From positions 1 to 56,704 of the forward strand of contig QPMI01000464.1 of the NCBI GenBank assembly GCA_004431415.1: a stretch of 56,704 bases of DNA. The letters are read 5' to 3'. A model generated the notes under the pieces. That model was not told the DNA's origin, ran no database searches, and saw nothing but the letters and a program-made list of their open reading frames with translations. Positions 32,701-43,530 of this stretch are shown one piece after another. Origin of the DNA: Cyanophora paradoxa. Its lineage: Eukaryota > Glaucocystophyceae > Cyanophorales > Cyanophoraceae. The position numbers were made by a program, and so were the translations under genes. Within the stretch, counting starts at the first letter, position 1; each line of letters starts with the position of its first letter.

Positions 32701-34052
32701 AGCTCCGAATGAAGTTGCCCTTATGACTAAGCGGACCATGCTCTGGCCTGACAGAAGGGGGCTCGCCTGCTCAAGCAAACGAATCAGCATCGGCTTAGAA
32801 TGTTCAAAAGTCAATGCACGTCTTCTATAGGTTTGGCGCTTCTTTCGTTTGTGTGTCTTGGAGTTGCTCTGTGCAGGTAAAGCCTCGGTGTCACTCTGCC
32901 CAGGCTCGAGCTCGGTGTCGCTCTGTGCATGCCCACTCTCTGCATGCCCAGCCATGTCCTGCACAGCCCCACGGAGATCCACATCTGGGCAATGCTCTCA
33001 GTGCATGCACATGCAGACATGCAGGCCAAAAGAACATGCAGTCCTCACCAGGTCTTTTACTTTTTACCTCATCCCAGCAGTCATACAAGGACAATTGCCG
33101 TGCCTTGCGATACGTGCAGTTCTGAAGAAACGTGTACCAGCTCCGAATGAAGTTGCCCTTATGACGAAGTGCACCTTCGGTTGGCCTGACATGAGGAGGC
33201 TCGACACGTTCTGATCAAGCAAACGAGTAAGCACCTGGCTTAGAAAGAGCGCAAGTCAATGCACGTTTCAAAGAGATCTTACCCCTTTTGCGTTTGTGTG
33301 CATTGACCTTGCTCCGTGCAGATGCAGTCTCAGTGCCACTCTGCGTGGGTGCACCCTCGAGCTCGGTGTTGCTCTGTACAGGCGCAGCCTGAGTGTCATG
33401 CTCGCTCTTGCGCCTGCTCTTGGGATCGATGTCGGTTTCACTCTGTGCAGATGCAGCCTTGGATTCTCGCTTGCACTTGCGGTTGCTCTTGGGATTGAGC
33501 TCTTCGCCTGGCCTGCCAAATCAGTGCGTTTCCTAAGATTGCATGTCTTAAAAAGGGAGTCTCGCCCTCAAGAACGCATCCGGGCGCCTGTTTGCGCCCT
33601 TTTTCTAGTGCTGTAGGTAACACAAACGGGAGCCGCTGAGAAATTTGATAGAGACACGCACGAGAACCCGCAGCGTCCAGTTGAGAATGTGTTGCTCGTA
33701 CAAAAGGTGGCTGAGGCTGCACTAGCACGGCTGGGCGTTCCTGTAGCGCTCGCCGCTCCTTGGGCGTTGGAACTGCTTCGATGACGCCGGGCGCCGGCGC
33801 GAGCTGCTGCAGTTGCTCCCATTCTTCGATCAAGCGCTCAAACATTCGCGCCTGAGCATTACCCGCCAGCTGACGAAGCGCTTGGATAAGCTGTGGCGCT
33901 AACTGCTTGTACTGCGGCAGCGTGCCTCGCTGCAGTTCGAGCTTGTGCCTCGCGACTGTAGGGTGGTCGAGCGCACATTGCAGAGTTGTGCGAATCCGTT
34001 GTTCGACTGTTGCATTCTCCGCACTGTGTGTGCTCTGCGCACCGCAAATCAA
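26755..34052 (-). CDS. Large multi-exon methyltransferase-SET protein with internal tandem repeats
   Basis: A first-exon ATG lies at 34052 (MICGAQSTHSAEN) and the stop at 26755. In order: an N-terminal helical exon (34052 to about 33625); three copies of a module with WYTFLxxC separated by Lys/Glu-rich linkers (about 33220-32180); about four copies of a disordered Ser/Pro/Glu unit (31963-30166); a block with VLADIGAGAGGLLRK joined to VGFEVSKGENEY and GDAREVDFA (about 29620-29200), a class I SAM-binding pattern loosely like DOT1; GTYGQKQFYIYRLG (about 28830); VGNIDDMDRLRGHLHKELAK (about 28520); an AWS-like Cys-rich block (CDCKNTGG...CGNRHF, about 27470-27330); SET motifs VEVFQDKCGSGV, LMNHSCSPNV (about 27020) and GEPLTWNY (about 26920); and a post-SET-like CMCSAC. 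SET enzymes methylate histone lysines. One gene is inferred from continuous splicing, but two adjacent genes remain possible. Confidence 0.6.
30166..31963. repeat. 440-bp tandem repeat array inside the methyltransferase-SET gene
   Basis: Units begin at 30166 (413 bp, lacking 28 bp), 30579, 31019 and 31459 (440 bp each), with a partial unit from 31899. The copies are nearly identical. Each appears to carry two exon parts and two introns on the minus strand (donors CTG|GTGAAC or GTAAGC, and GGTGAGG; acceptors GTGTAG and GACGCAG), with both introns in the same phase, so units can be added without breaking the frame. Long open frames on the plus strand across the units are treated as shadows. Confidence 0.85.
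32180..33220. repeat. About 436-bp tandem duplication encoding WYTFL modules
   Basis: The stretch CCAGGTCTTTTACTTTTTAC and the 60 bases that follow occur at about 32611 and again at about 33047. A third, diverged module lies at 32180-32430. On the minus strand each unit encodes RPxxGxL, F(I/M)RxWYTFLxxC and ARxxxL, followed by a linker of QSDTE-type acidic repeats and KRKKR-type basic runs. The domain is not recognised. Confidence 0.7.
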
Positions 34053-34240
34053 CTAGTGCTCGAGCCCGTTCGCGCTCGCCCGCACGCGCACTGCATGTCT
34101 ACGCATCCGCTCGCTCGCACTGGAGTTGGAGTGCGCGCGTGCGCGACGTCAACGTTGAACTTCGAAATCGAGCGGGCTCGAATTCGAGTACCCAGAATTC
34201 CCGCCAGCGGTTCCAGCAGCCAGCAGCCAGTTCCAGCAGA
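34053..34240. promoter_or_regulatory. Probable bidirectional promoter
   Basis: A 188-bp gap separates the minus-strand ATG at 34052 from the plus-strand ATG at 34241. It is rich in GCTCGC-type steps and has no obvious TATA box. The divergent arrangement is seen directly; promoter activity is inferred. Confidence 0.45.
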
Positions 34241-36942
34241 ATGTACGAAGACGAACTCAAGCGCTGGCAGGGTACTCACCGGCGCCGCATATGTCGCCGC
34301 GCCGCGGCGCGCATCGATATCGCCTCAGGGCCTATCGCCTATCGATACACCCACGCGCGCAGGCCCGCTCTTAACAGTCTTGGATAAAGCTTTTCGATGT
34401 CGATGCAAGCCTGATCGCTCAGATCATGAACCTACAGCTACAGCGGTCGAAGCGCTAGCAGCCTCTCGTTTGGCGAGGCAGAGGCTGCTGGCCGCGCCTT
34501 CTGAACTTGCATCGACTTCAGCATTCACAAATATGCTTGCTACGGTTCTGCGGTGCGTGTGAGCACCAGCAGCATCCGTGCATACTAACTGAGTAGCAGG
34601 GTGATGTTCACATCGGAAGGCACAGATGCAGCTTCAGATGATCCGTGCATGCAAGCTTATCTTCTACTTCTCTCCTTCGCGAAGCTTCGAGGATCCCATA
34701 CAGCCTTGAAAGCTTTTGAGTATGCGCTGCTTCGCTGTTTCGCGCAATTGCAGAATTCAGAATTGATGAATTCGTTTTCGTTCAGAGCATGCTGTGAACT
34801 CCCTGGTAGCGAGTTGAGCGAGTTCAATGACATTCTAGACGTTCGGCAGACATTGAAGACTGTTGAGAGGGAACGTTCCGAAACAGCCATGCAGCAATTG
34901 TGGGGCCAGCTGATATCAGGTCTCCGCCAGCATCGCGCAAGCTGGGGTGAGACACTCTGGAGAAAGTACACTGATGCATCCAGCTATGATTTGGCTGGTG
35001 CATGGGGGTCTTCCATGAGCTCTGTGCACACCCGAGCACAAGCCATCACACATTCCGCAAGGTAATTATAATTTAAACTCGAATCATTCATGCAAATTTG
35101 ATCTCAAATCGATATTATAGGTTCTTCTTACGGGCCCTGTCAAGTCCGATTGGATTGTCCTACACAGGACATGACAACACGTCTCCCACACACGTACAAT
35201 CCAAATACAGCACACAGGATTTGCCCTCTGTAGGTGTGCGGTGTCGTTTGCATTGTCCTCCGTCATCGACGTCTTTTCAGGAGAGATTCTGAAAGAGCGG
35301 GAGGGCATTGACTTGAGACTTGGCATCCTCGCGCCGGGCTATACGTTCTGTACAATTACTAACAGTGGAAGCACATCTGATCTCGAATCGACCATTGCTG
35401 AAATCGCGAACTTCGTGCATTTTTCTGGAGCGGTTCCTTGTAAATATGTTAAATATGCTCATACTTTATTTCGACAGACTGCCAGCAAGTGTGGAATGTT
35501 GAAGTGTGCGATGGGGGCTTATGTGTGGACGGAAGGTTCATGGGGAACATCAAGAGGTGCTCTTGGGACTAATGTTGCAAACAACAAGCGAAATCCTATT
35601 TCTTCGAGCTCATTCCGAGGAAGGTACATGGAAACAAGAGATGTGGTTATCAAACACTCACATGCACGGATATTTAATCACAGAGAAAAGCATGTGGTCA
35701 TTCCTTGTGTCTATAAGTCCATTCCCCCAAGCGAGCAAGTGATGGGATGCAAAATAGTGCACAGGGCCATCGACGACATCAGATTGGTGTGTTGTTTCCT
35801 GAGCTGTCAAAATTCCGCCGCCTAAGCGAGCAAACTACTCTTGGCAAGAACATCATACGCCGTCGGGAGAGTGGGTCGAACCTGTCAAGCGAAACGCTAG
35901 AGAGGACGCACCCATTTGCGGACCTGCCCATTAAGGTGCATTCTAATTAACTTGAATTTAGCTCACTTGGCGAGCATTTTATTGTTTGACAGGTTATTGT
36001 CTGCGAAGTGGTCTTAATGGACCCGTGGGAAGGGATCCGCTGGCTATCTTTGGAGTATCTTATTCTGCTGTCAGACCTTTGTGTGGAATTCGGTATTGCC
36101 TTAGTTTTCGATGAAGCAATAACAAGTGCGTGCTTTATGTTGCTCTGAGATCAGAAGCTTTCGAACTATTGTCGCTGTGTGCAGATTCATACCGAACAGC
36201 AAAATCATTCTTCGCTTTTCAACAATATGTGCATGCTGCTCATGCTCGAGAGAGAAGAGTTCTTACGCATGGCATACTAACCGGGAAGGCTATTACCCCA
36301 TCATTTCTCCTGGTCCATTGAGCCCTCATTATTTGAATTTTAATGATTCCCTCTATATGGATAACGCTTTGTACCCATCACGAAGGTGAAAGAGATGCCT
36401 AACAAAGAGGACCCATGGAAAGCTGTGTATGGCCACAGGTGGTCTGCACACGTTCTCGAACAGAGATTTAAAGGTGCAAATGCCTCATAATTCCAAGGTG
36501 CAAATGTTTCGGAGTATGCTGATCTCTTTATGGCCAGAATTTGTTACAGTGCAGCCGTATCGCCTCTCCCTGATACATACGTCGTGTTTTCTGGAAGACT
36601 GTATGTACATGTTGGCTTCGAATTCTAGCTAAAAATTTCGAATTCGATTCTACTAGCTTACGTATACGTTCCGCAGTTTGTGAACTGAAGGAAACTAATC
36701 CTTGCTTCGAAGAAACCTTTCAAGAGCAATCAGACGCAATCTTTGACACACTGGACGATTTTCTGGAACGGCTTCGCCATTTTCAAAGTCATGAACCCAC
36801 TGCAAAGCGTTTTCGTGGATCCCAAGGTCAGGAGGCCTTTAATGATCCGCATGAATATCAAGATGAGAAAGACCGTGAGAACGAGAAGACCATGTCAATC
36901 ACCCGTGCTGGTGAGACTATCAGCTCGAGCACATCTATGTGA
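34241..36942 (+). CDS. Multi-exon gene with class III aminotransferase-like exons
   Basis: The start is the ATG at 34241 (MYEDELKRWQ, donor GTACTC). Exons follow at about 34421-34557 and 34601-35061 (after a TACTAAC branch-point sequence and AG), then about 35121-35230, 35281-35440 (TITNSGSTSDLESTIAEIA), 35480-35560, 35762-35936, and 35992-36125. The 35992 exon reads VIVCEVVLMDPWEG, SLEYLILLSDLCVEFG and IALVFDEAITS. This matches the PLP-binding FDE(V/A)-T region of class III aminotransferases; NSGST and a later LTGKAI also fit that family. Another block (36390-36628) reads DPWKAVYGHRWSAHVLEQ, and a charged last exon ends at 36942. The catalytic Lys context is weak, so an inactive or divergent enzyme is possible. 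There could be two genes. Confidence 0.45.
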
Positions 36943-37307
36943 GCACATCCATCTGAGTTGCACGCAGGATTTCTTTTCGCAATTCCCTCCCTCATGGCGG
37001 CGAATATGCCAGAACTGGTGACCACAAGGGTGACACCTGAAGGAACCCCATCCTTCCATCGCTGCATCTTTCCGGCCGACTTCAACGTCAAGCTACTCAC
37101 CAAGGCTCTTTTTTAGTACTAGATCTAGTACTTGTGATAACAAGCATGTCAGCTGGCATTATCTGCAACTACACTAAGATTGGCAGGCGTTACAGTATCT
37201 GACTTTGCCAAGAAGTTGAGGGGCGGCCACGCTTCCGTTTTGGGCTGCAAGAGTCCTTGCCCGCTGCCTCAACTATGTCTGCATTGCTCTTGTCTGCATG
37301 TCTGCAA

Positions 37308-38586
37308 CTATGTGAGAAGCCGTGGCGTGGCGTTGCTCTCCTCACACTTCGGGCACATGAAGGTGCCCGATCGGACCCGCACAACTCCCAGGCACTTCTT
37401 GTGGTATGAAAGGGGGCAGCCATCACAGAGGACGAGAGCCCCGTCATGGCCGCAGAGGTCGCACACGACGTTGTTCACGAGGCCTGCAGGCAGCCCCTTT
37501 ATCTGCAGTGGGGTTTGTCAGGTTCTTGTGCACGCTTTTCTGCTGCGCCCCGAGCGCCCGGTTACCTCCCCAGTGGCGTGTTTGTCAGCCTCCTCGAGGG
37601 CCTGGGCGGATAGTGAGTTCGTGAACACCACAGCAAGGAGAAAAACGCGTGCCCTTCTCAGCTCCCTCAGCAGCACGTAGTCACTCTGCTTCAGGAGCTG
37701 TTCAGCAGCATCTCGGAGCGCCTTCGCCATGTGCTTCTCGTTGTCTGTTGCTCCCACGAAGGGGACCACGTTCCCAGGCCTGCAGCTGCCGAGCGGGGGA
37801 TCGCCCTTCCCCTTTCCACCGTAGCCAAGCCAGATGACAGTGATGGGCTTGCCTGGCCTGCTGTCCGCAACAAACGCTGGCCACATCCTGCGATAGAATC
37901 GAAGTTCAGCTTGCGCAGACAGAAGATAAGACTAGTCGGCAAATCTAGACGCACGGGTCATCCTCAGGCTCCCTTGCCCATACAACCGACCCATACTCCG
38001 GAGGCTCATGGTGCGGCATAACTATTCTAGAAACGTGATCTCCGGAGTCTGCTGACGACGGTACAATGGCTTTATCGATCTCTTCTGTGGCCGTTGAGGG
38101 GCGCTCGCCTCGCTTGCATCTATTTTTGCTCCCGCGTCTGCACCCGCCCCGGCCGCTCCGGCCCTGTCTGCATCCGACCCGGCCACCCTGATCAAGCCGC
38201 CCCGTGCAGCCACGTCTGCTGCCCCGGCCGCGGCTATTCCTCTGGCTCGCCAGCTGCAGGGCTGATGAGGAGGAGGCTGCAGGGGCTGCAGGTGCCGCAG
38301 CTGCCTCAGCCACAGTCGCCTTGGATGCCAGTCGGATAGTGATTGTGTTGAAATCACGTCTGCAGATTTTGAGGATCTCCTGCGCGTCCACCAGCCCAGA
38401 GTGAGAGGCGGGGCCCCGCGGGGTGGAGCGCGAGCGCCTCAGGGCCGGAAGTGTGCTAGCCTTTAATGCAAGGTTGCAGTTAAGGTACTGGTCCCCGCGC
38501 AGGTCGTCCTGGCACCCGTACGCCAACGAGTCGACCCTGCCGCGGCCAAGCTTTATGAGCGTGCAACAAGTGAGGTGTGCCCACAA
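37308..38586 (-). CDS. PWWP-PHD chromatin reader, tandem copy A
   Basis: The first exon runs from the ATG at 38586 with a long Ala/Gly/Arg-rich low-complexity part and ends YGSVVWAREPEDDPC. After an intron (about 37945-37888) the frame continues MWPAFVADSRPGKPITVIWLG and NVVPFVGATDNEKHM. Together these form a PWWP-type domain, which binds methylated histone tails and DNA. The last exon carries a PHD zinc finger, CDLCGHDGALVLCDGCPLSY then HKKCLG and MCPKCEE, a full Cys4-His-Cys3 set, and stops at 37308. A second copy lies about 1.66 kb to the right in the same orientation with nearly identical PWWP sequence. It is close to the SET gene, and PWWP, PHD and SET are the domains combined in NSD-type histone methyltransferases. 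Confidence 0.75.
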
Positions 38587-38680
38587 GCGCGGACGAACTT
38601 GATGAAAGCATCGGCTGAGGACAGGTTGCGTATCGATTTAAAGAAGAACTGGAAAGCTCTGAAATCGTCTTAGCATAGTC

Positions 38681-40014
38681 TTAGTATGAATTTTGTGACG
38701 CAGTCCCCAGGGCGCACTTTGTGGCAATAAAGCTGCGGCTCTCTTCGTCCGACAGCTTCACATGCTCCTCGATTGCAACCTGCACGGGGCCGGGCGCACA
38801 GTTAAAGGGAGGGTCGGGAGGGGCGGACGGGAAGGGTGGACGAGCCTTGAGGGCGGCGTCTGAGGTGGAAAACCCCGAGGCGACGAGCTTTCCCCCCACT
38901 TCGAGCTCAAAAGTGCCCTTTTTGGAGCGCTTCCGCGGCATTCTCAAATCAGAGGCCTCGTCCACTGTGACAAGAAGCCCTGCCGTGGCGTTGCTCTCCT
39001 CACACGTCGGGCATATGAAGGTGTCCGGCTCCGGAGATTCGCCCAGGCACTTTTTGTGGTATGACAGGGGGCAGCTTTTGCATTGGACCAGAGTCCCGTC
39101 GATACCGCATTTAGTGCACCACACGTTGTTCACAAGGCCTGCAGGCAGCCCCTTTATCTGCAGTGGGGTTTGTCAGGTTCTTGTGCACGCTTTTCTGCTG
39201 CGCCCCGAGCGCCCGGTTACCTCCCCAGTGGCGTGTTTGTCAGCCTCCTCGAGGGCCTGGGCGGATAGTGAGTTCGTGAACACCACAGCAAGGAGAAAAA
39301 TGCGTGCCCTTCTCAGCTCCCTCAGCAGCACGTAGTCGCTCTGCTTCAGGAGCTGTTCAGCAGCATCTCGGAGCGCCTTCGCCATGTGCTTCTCGTTGTC
39401 TGTTGCTCCCACGAAGGGGACCACGTTCCCAGGCCCGCAGAACGCCGTCATCGGTTGGCCCTCCTTCCTCTTGCCGCCGTGGCCAAACCAGATGACAGTG
39501 ATGGGCTTGCCTGGCCTGATGTCTGCAACAAACGCTGGCCACAACCTGCGATAGAATCGAAGCTCAGTTTGCGCAGACAGAAGATAAGACTAGTCGGCAA
39601 ATCTAGACGCACGGGTCATCATCAACATCCCTTGCCCATACAACCGACCCATACTCCGGAGGCTCATGGTGCGGCATAACTATTCTAGAAACGTGATCTC
39701 CGGAGTCTGCTGACGACGGTACAATGGCTTTATCGATCTCTTCTGCTGCGGAAGATGCACATGTGGCTGTTGAGGGGCGCCCGGACTCCGCTGACGACGG
39801 GACAACCCGGACAAGGGCCTGGGCTCCGCATGCTTCGGCGGTGCTCACGTGCACGCCTTGCATCGATATCACAACTAGCAAATTGCAAGGAGGGTCCCAG
39901 CTGGCCGAAAGGTGTCACCGCGACGTGCAAGTCTAGATCTGGCTGGCCCTTGATCCACCCGGAAACCGCTGCGCGCATGTCACGCTGCTGGTGTAAACTG
40001 AAAGCTGCCGGCAC
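38681..40014 (-). CDS. PWWP-PHD chromatin reader, tandem copy B
   Basis: The first exon is ambiguous: an ATG at 40014 (MPAAFSLHQQRDM) or a frame beginning near 39881. It ends YGSVVWARDVDDDPC, followed after an intron by MWPAFVADIRPGKPITVIWFG (39544-39173), which is almost identical to copy A. The PHD exon (39133-38681) has CTKCGIDGTLVQCKSC, CPLSYHKKCLG and CPTCEES, then a Lys/Arg patch (RMPRKRSKKG) and a tail about 80 residues longer than that of copy A. Copy B lacks the Gly/Arg-rich N-terminus of copy A. Sequence outside the PWWP and PHD exons has diverged, so the duplication is older than the near-identity of the PWWP exon suggests, or gene conversion has acted. Confidence 0.7.
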
Positions 40015-40049
40015 ATCGAGGCGCGGATCTGGACAGCAACGTTAACGAT

Positions 40050-40475
40050 TACGTGTCGGGGATAGATCTAGAAGCCAATTGCAGAAAAAACGTTTCGGCG
40101 TAGCGGTTAGCGCCCCGGCCACTAGTACTGCTCATGCAGCTGGGCCGGTAATTCACCAAATTAAAAACAAAAGAGCGCCCAGCTATAGCTAGCTATAGCG
40201 CTAGGCGGCATAATAGCGCTAGCGCTAGTGCTAGCTCCCAGCACGCAAGCGAAGGCGGAACGCTCAGCAAAGCTTGTAATTAAGCGAACACGGGTATTAA
40301 GCAATCTTTGCAGAAAGTTAGCCGGAGTGGCCATGGGCACTGCTAGCAACCTGCCGGCTGTTTGGCAGTGTTGGCAGCTGCAGTCCTTAAGCTTTGCAGT
40401 CTCGCTGAATGCATTTACAATCCATTCATCTACAATCCATTATGCCGCATCTATGTATACAATCCATTCATTGAT
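40050..40475. other. Palindrome-rich intergenic region
   Basis: Between 40110 and 40240 the sequence is a chain of self-complementary blocks (AGCTATAGCTAGCTATAG, GCGCTAGCGCTAG, CTAGTGCTAG). Between 40420 and 40470 the phrase CTACAATCCATTCAT/CATTATGCC recurs. No gene was seen. Confidence 0.5.
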
Positions 40476-40478
40476 CTC

Positions 40479-41960
40479 TCATCCTCTTCCGGCCCTTCCC
40501 CTTCCCTTTGCCACCCTGCTTGCGTTGGGTTGCACCACTTGTGCTTTGAGCAGGCACCACCGTGGGCTCGGGCTGAACTTGAACAGGCAGCTGTGTGCCA
40601 AGCCATTTGTGCATCTGCACAACTGGCACGAAGCGTTGATTGAATGTCTCGATGCCTGGATTGCAATGTCATGATCAGCAGAAATAGCATCAATGATGGA
40701 ATCTTTGAAAAAGACTACATGCCCAGTTGCACGAGCTGCTTCTCGAAATAGGCTGTCTTTTGAAAATCGTCTGGACGTGACGATGTGACCAATCTCCACT
40801 TGTCGACCTGAAGACCTGCCTCATCTGCAGCATCCTTGATCGCTGAGATCGTCCTGAAGCCACAGTGACACATTCTGCTCCATACATCCTTTTTCTTGCT
40901 TGACGAGAGAAGAGCCAGCATACTTGGCTGCTGATAACGAGAGAATAGTGCTTCAGATGGATCCAGTAACTCCAATTGCCGTGTGATGTTTCCGAAGAGA
41001 GCATTTGACTTCGCCCACCTAGATTTTAGCGTAACTAAAGATCCGATCCCAATGAGGATGACGATAAGTGCGCTCACTGCCCATACTTGTTTATGAGCTG
41101 ATGCGCCTCGGGGTTGGCATAGAAATCATTCTGCTGGAAAAAGTTCATTTGCAGAATTTCCCCAATTTCGACGAACTTTGTCGTGCTGTCGTTACATGAT
41201 CATTATAAGCAAGCGGTATGACAAGCAAAGGATGCTTACACGATTCTTGCACACAGCCGGTACGTGACTGGATCATCCGAAGCAGCGCCCTGTTTCTGAT
41301 GAATAACTGTGATTTGCGTCTCGACATTTGATTCACTGTATACGTAGTTTTCGTCAGAGATTTTTGACGTTTGCTTTCACCTTGCAAGCTGTACCAGGCA
41401 TTGTGTATGATAAGGACTTGGGGGCTGGATGCCATGATTTGACTTGATTTGTCCTTGCATGACTTACACACAAGTCCAGTCTCAATATCCATTTCGTCTC
41501 CACTGTGTTGACAATTCACGATTTTCTTGAGTACCTTGTTTGCTTCTGTCTGGTCGTGTGCAGCGAAGCCATAATATGAGCCAGAGTAGGGAATATTCGG
41601 ATCCACTTCTCCATCCATTTCGGCAGTGTCTGTGTGGGGCCGCCGATCGAATACCAGAAAGGCATTGGGCTGCGTGAACTGTCAGCACAAGTCAGAACAA
41701 AGAATATTAATGATCCGTCAACTTACCAACCCATCAATTGAGCTCGCAACTTCCTGATGAAAATGTCACTTCTAAGTTCGAGCCTCGGAGTACAGAAGCT
41801 CTGTTGAATAATTTTACCGCTTCTGCCAAAGTTGTTTGAAGTTGATCTCTGAAAACCTGGCCAAAATCCGCGAAGGCCAATGGCGGTCCAGACACTTGAC
41901 GGATCGCGCATTAGATTCACATTTGCATGACTGTGATGGCTGCAGAATGCTCTCACCAAC
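40479..41960 (-). CDS. Multi-exon gene of unknown function next to the retrotransposon
   Basis: Exon-like blocks include about 41890-41725 (GRSGKIIQQSFCTPRLELRS, donor GTAAGTTG); about 41675-41380 after GACAGTTCACGCAG (PNAFLVFDRRPHTDTAEMDG, PYSGSYYGFAAHDQTEAN, and a Cys/His cluster CQHSGDE...CKSC); about 41320-41150; and about 41077-40715, which begins with a hydrophobic stretch (LIVILIGIGSLVTL, possible membrane segment) and reads GFRTISAIKDAADEAGLQV, then in a neighbouring frame GHIVTSRRFSKDSLFREAAR. The last part could be the C-terminus down to about 40479. The family is unknown. The left 61-bp repeat of the retrotransposon lies just upstream of the first block, so the element may have inserted at or in this gene. 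Confidence 0.4.
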
Positions 41961-41971
41961 CATAAGAGTAG

Positions 41972-42032
41972 TTCGGACAGCGCTCATTTCGTATATTGCA
42001 ATTGAGGTACTACTTGTACAATTGCCATGAAG
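41972..42032. repeat. Left 61-bp direct repeat of the retrotransposon
   Basis: Identical at every base to 45775-45835 and in the same orientation. It lies about 420 bp beyond the recombinase stop. Confidence 0.9.
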
Positions 42033-42451
42033 TGAAGGTTTCCTGATAGCAGGCGAACACACTTGCACACAACAATGGCAGCAAAGATTTGGATTTCCTA
42101 GCAGCTAGTTTACAATTCATTCGGTTACGAATGATTGTGTGTATAAATGGTTGAAGAGAATATTGAGGAAAAGAAGAGTACTAAAGGATCTAGAGACTAC
42201 AAATGATTAGCTATGAATGCAGAAAGTCTGCAGCTACTCTATATCTAAATCTACAGTATGAATGCGCTCATGCATCATATGCATGACAGACATAAGAGAA
42301 ATCATGCTCATGCAGCTGTAAAGCAAATGAATGGGAATATGAATCTGCATATGAATAATAAAAGAAGGGTAAGCGGGCAGCCTCCGCCATGCGGCACGTC
42401 CGCAGTGGCGGCAAGGGTGCCCGCGCCCCAAAGACAAAGACAACGCCGGAA

Positions 42452-43438
42452 TCAAGCAGAAGGCGAAGATGACGGCGAAGGCAAGGGAGTCGGGATGTTC
42501 CCGGCGAGAACCATGGCGCTGGTGAGACCGGGCCGCGCCGAACCCTGAATGTAGCGGCGATAGACCTGAGAATCCGGATGCCAACGTCCGAAGGCGCGAA
42601 TGACGTCGTCGGGAACACCAGCAGCTGCAAGAGCACAGGCCCCACCGCGGCGCAGGCTGTGCGTGGCGAAACCAGATTTGTCAATACCAGCGAGGTTGAG
42701 AAGCTGCTGAAGTGCGAAGCCGACAGACGCCGGAGAAAGGGCGACACTAGGATTGCGAAGCTGTCCAAATACGACATCCACAGTAGGAGGCAGAGTGGCT
42801 ATATAAACACGAAGACGAAAAACAGGACATAACACGTTGCCTGGCAGAGCCGAAATAAAAAGCTCGTGACCAATCCGAGTCTGATCTGTTTTAGAGCGAG
42901 GGACGCGGAGGACCATGCCATCTGGGCGGAAAGATAAATGAGACCGCCGAATTTGCACAATCTCAGAGCGACGGAGGAGGCCAAAGAAACCGACGGTGAT
43001 CATAGCAATAGAGCGACGATGGGTCTGTGATGGAACACGATCGGAAGCTACCGCTAGCCGGCGAATATGTTCGACCGAAAGGACGGCCGCTGGGCGAGTG
43101 GGGCCATCGCCTAGGACTCGGCGCAAGCCCGTGAGGACGTGCTGAATAAGCACTGAGCTGAAAACTGAGGTATCAAAGCGCAAGGTCTCACACTCATTAC
43201 GAACTGCAGAAAAAGCTACATTTATAGTTGAGAAGACGTAGTCATCGTCAGCAATATCGCACAAAAAACCGGCTAGAACCTCAGCATCGACGGGAAAAGG
43301 TAGAACACCCAGCTGAATGCAGAACTGCCGAAAACGGCCAACCCACATTGCATATGCATCTCGCGTGGATGAGGCAAGATGCTGGTTTGCGTAGAACGTA
43401 ATGCGAGCACAGATGTGGGCCCAACGAGCTGCATCCAC
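42452..43438 (-). CDS. Tyrosine recombinase of the DIRS/PAT element
   Basis: A 328-residue frame with the catalytic set of the tyrosine recombinase family: Arg in FFGLLRRSEI (R156/157), Lys183 in PRSKTDQTR, HSLRRG (H260, R263), Trp286 in RWHPDS, and the nucleophile Tyr at about 296 in YRRYI. The N-terminal 120 residues form the helical core-binding domain. The enzyme integrates the element's circular DNA intermediate by site-specific strand exchange. The frame is preceded by an acceptor-like CCATACCCTGCAG at 43438-43440, so it may be a downstream exon joined to the RT message rather than started at its own codon. It lies 92 bp downstream of the RT stop. Confidence 0.9.
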   Translation of the reverse strand: MDAARWAHICARITFYANQHLASSTRDAYAMWVGRFRQFCIQLGVLPFPVDAEVLAGFLCDIADDDYVFSTINVAFSAVRNECETLRFDTSVFSSVLIQHVLTGLRRVLGDGPTRPAAVLSVEHIRRLAVASDRVPSQTHRRSIAMITVGFFGLLRRSEIVQIRRSHLSFRPDGMVLRVPRSKTDQTRIGHELFISALPGNVLCPVFRLRVYIATLPPTVDVVFGQLRNPSVALSPASVGFALQQLLNLAGIDKSGFATHSLRRGGACALAAAGVPDDVIRAFGRWHPDSQVYRRYIQGSARPGLTSAMVLAGNIPTPLPSPSSSPSA

Positions 43439-43530
43439 TGCAGGGTATGGTTAGAAGCATGAGGGTGTGCGCTCGATTGCATTTATAATTATTTGACACT
43501 AGTTTGCAATTGGGTGCAGCTAAAACTGAA

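Noticed and set aside
33945-34562. 205-codon plus-strand frame
   Set aside because: It overlaps the first exon of the minus-strand gene, and splice sites at 34271 and 34420 support a different structure.
35480-35560. SET-domain fragment (VDGRFMGNIKR) on the plus strand
   Set aside because: No NHSC or GEELxxDY motif follows, and neighbouring exons fit an aminotransferase-like protein.
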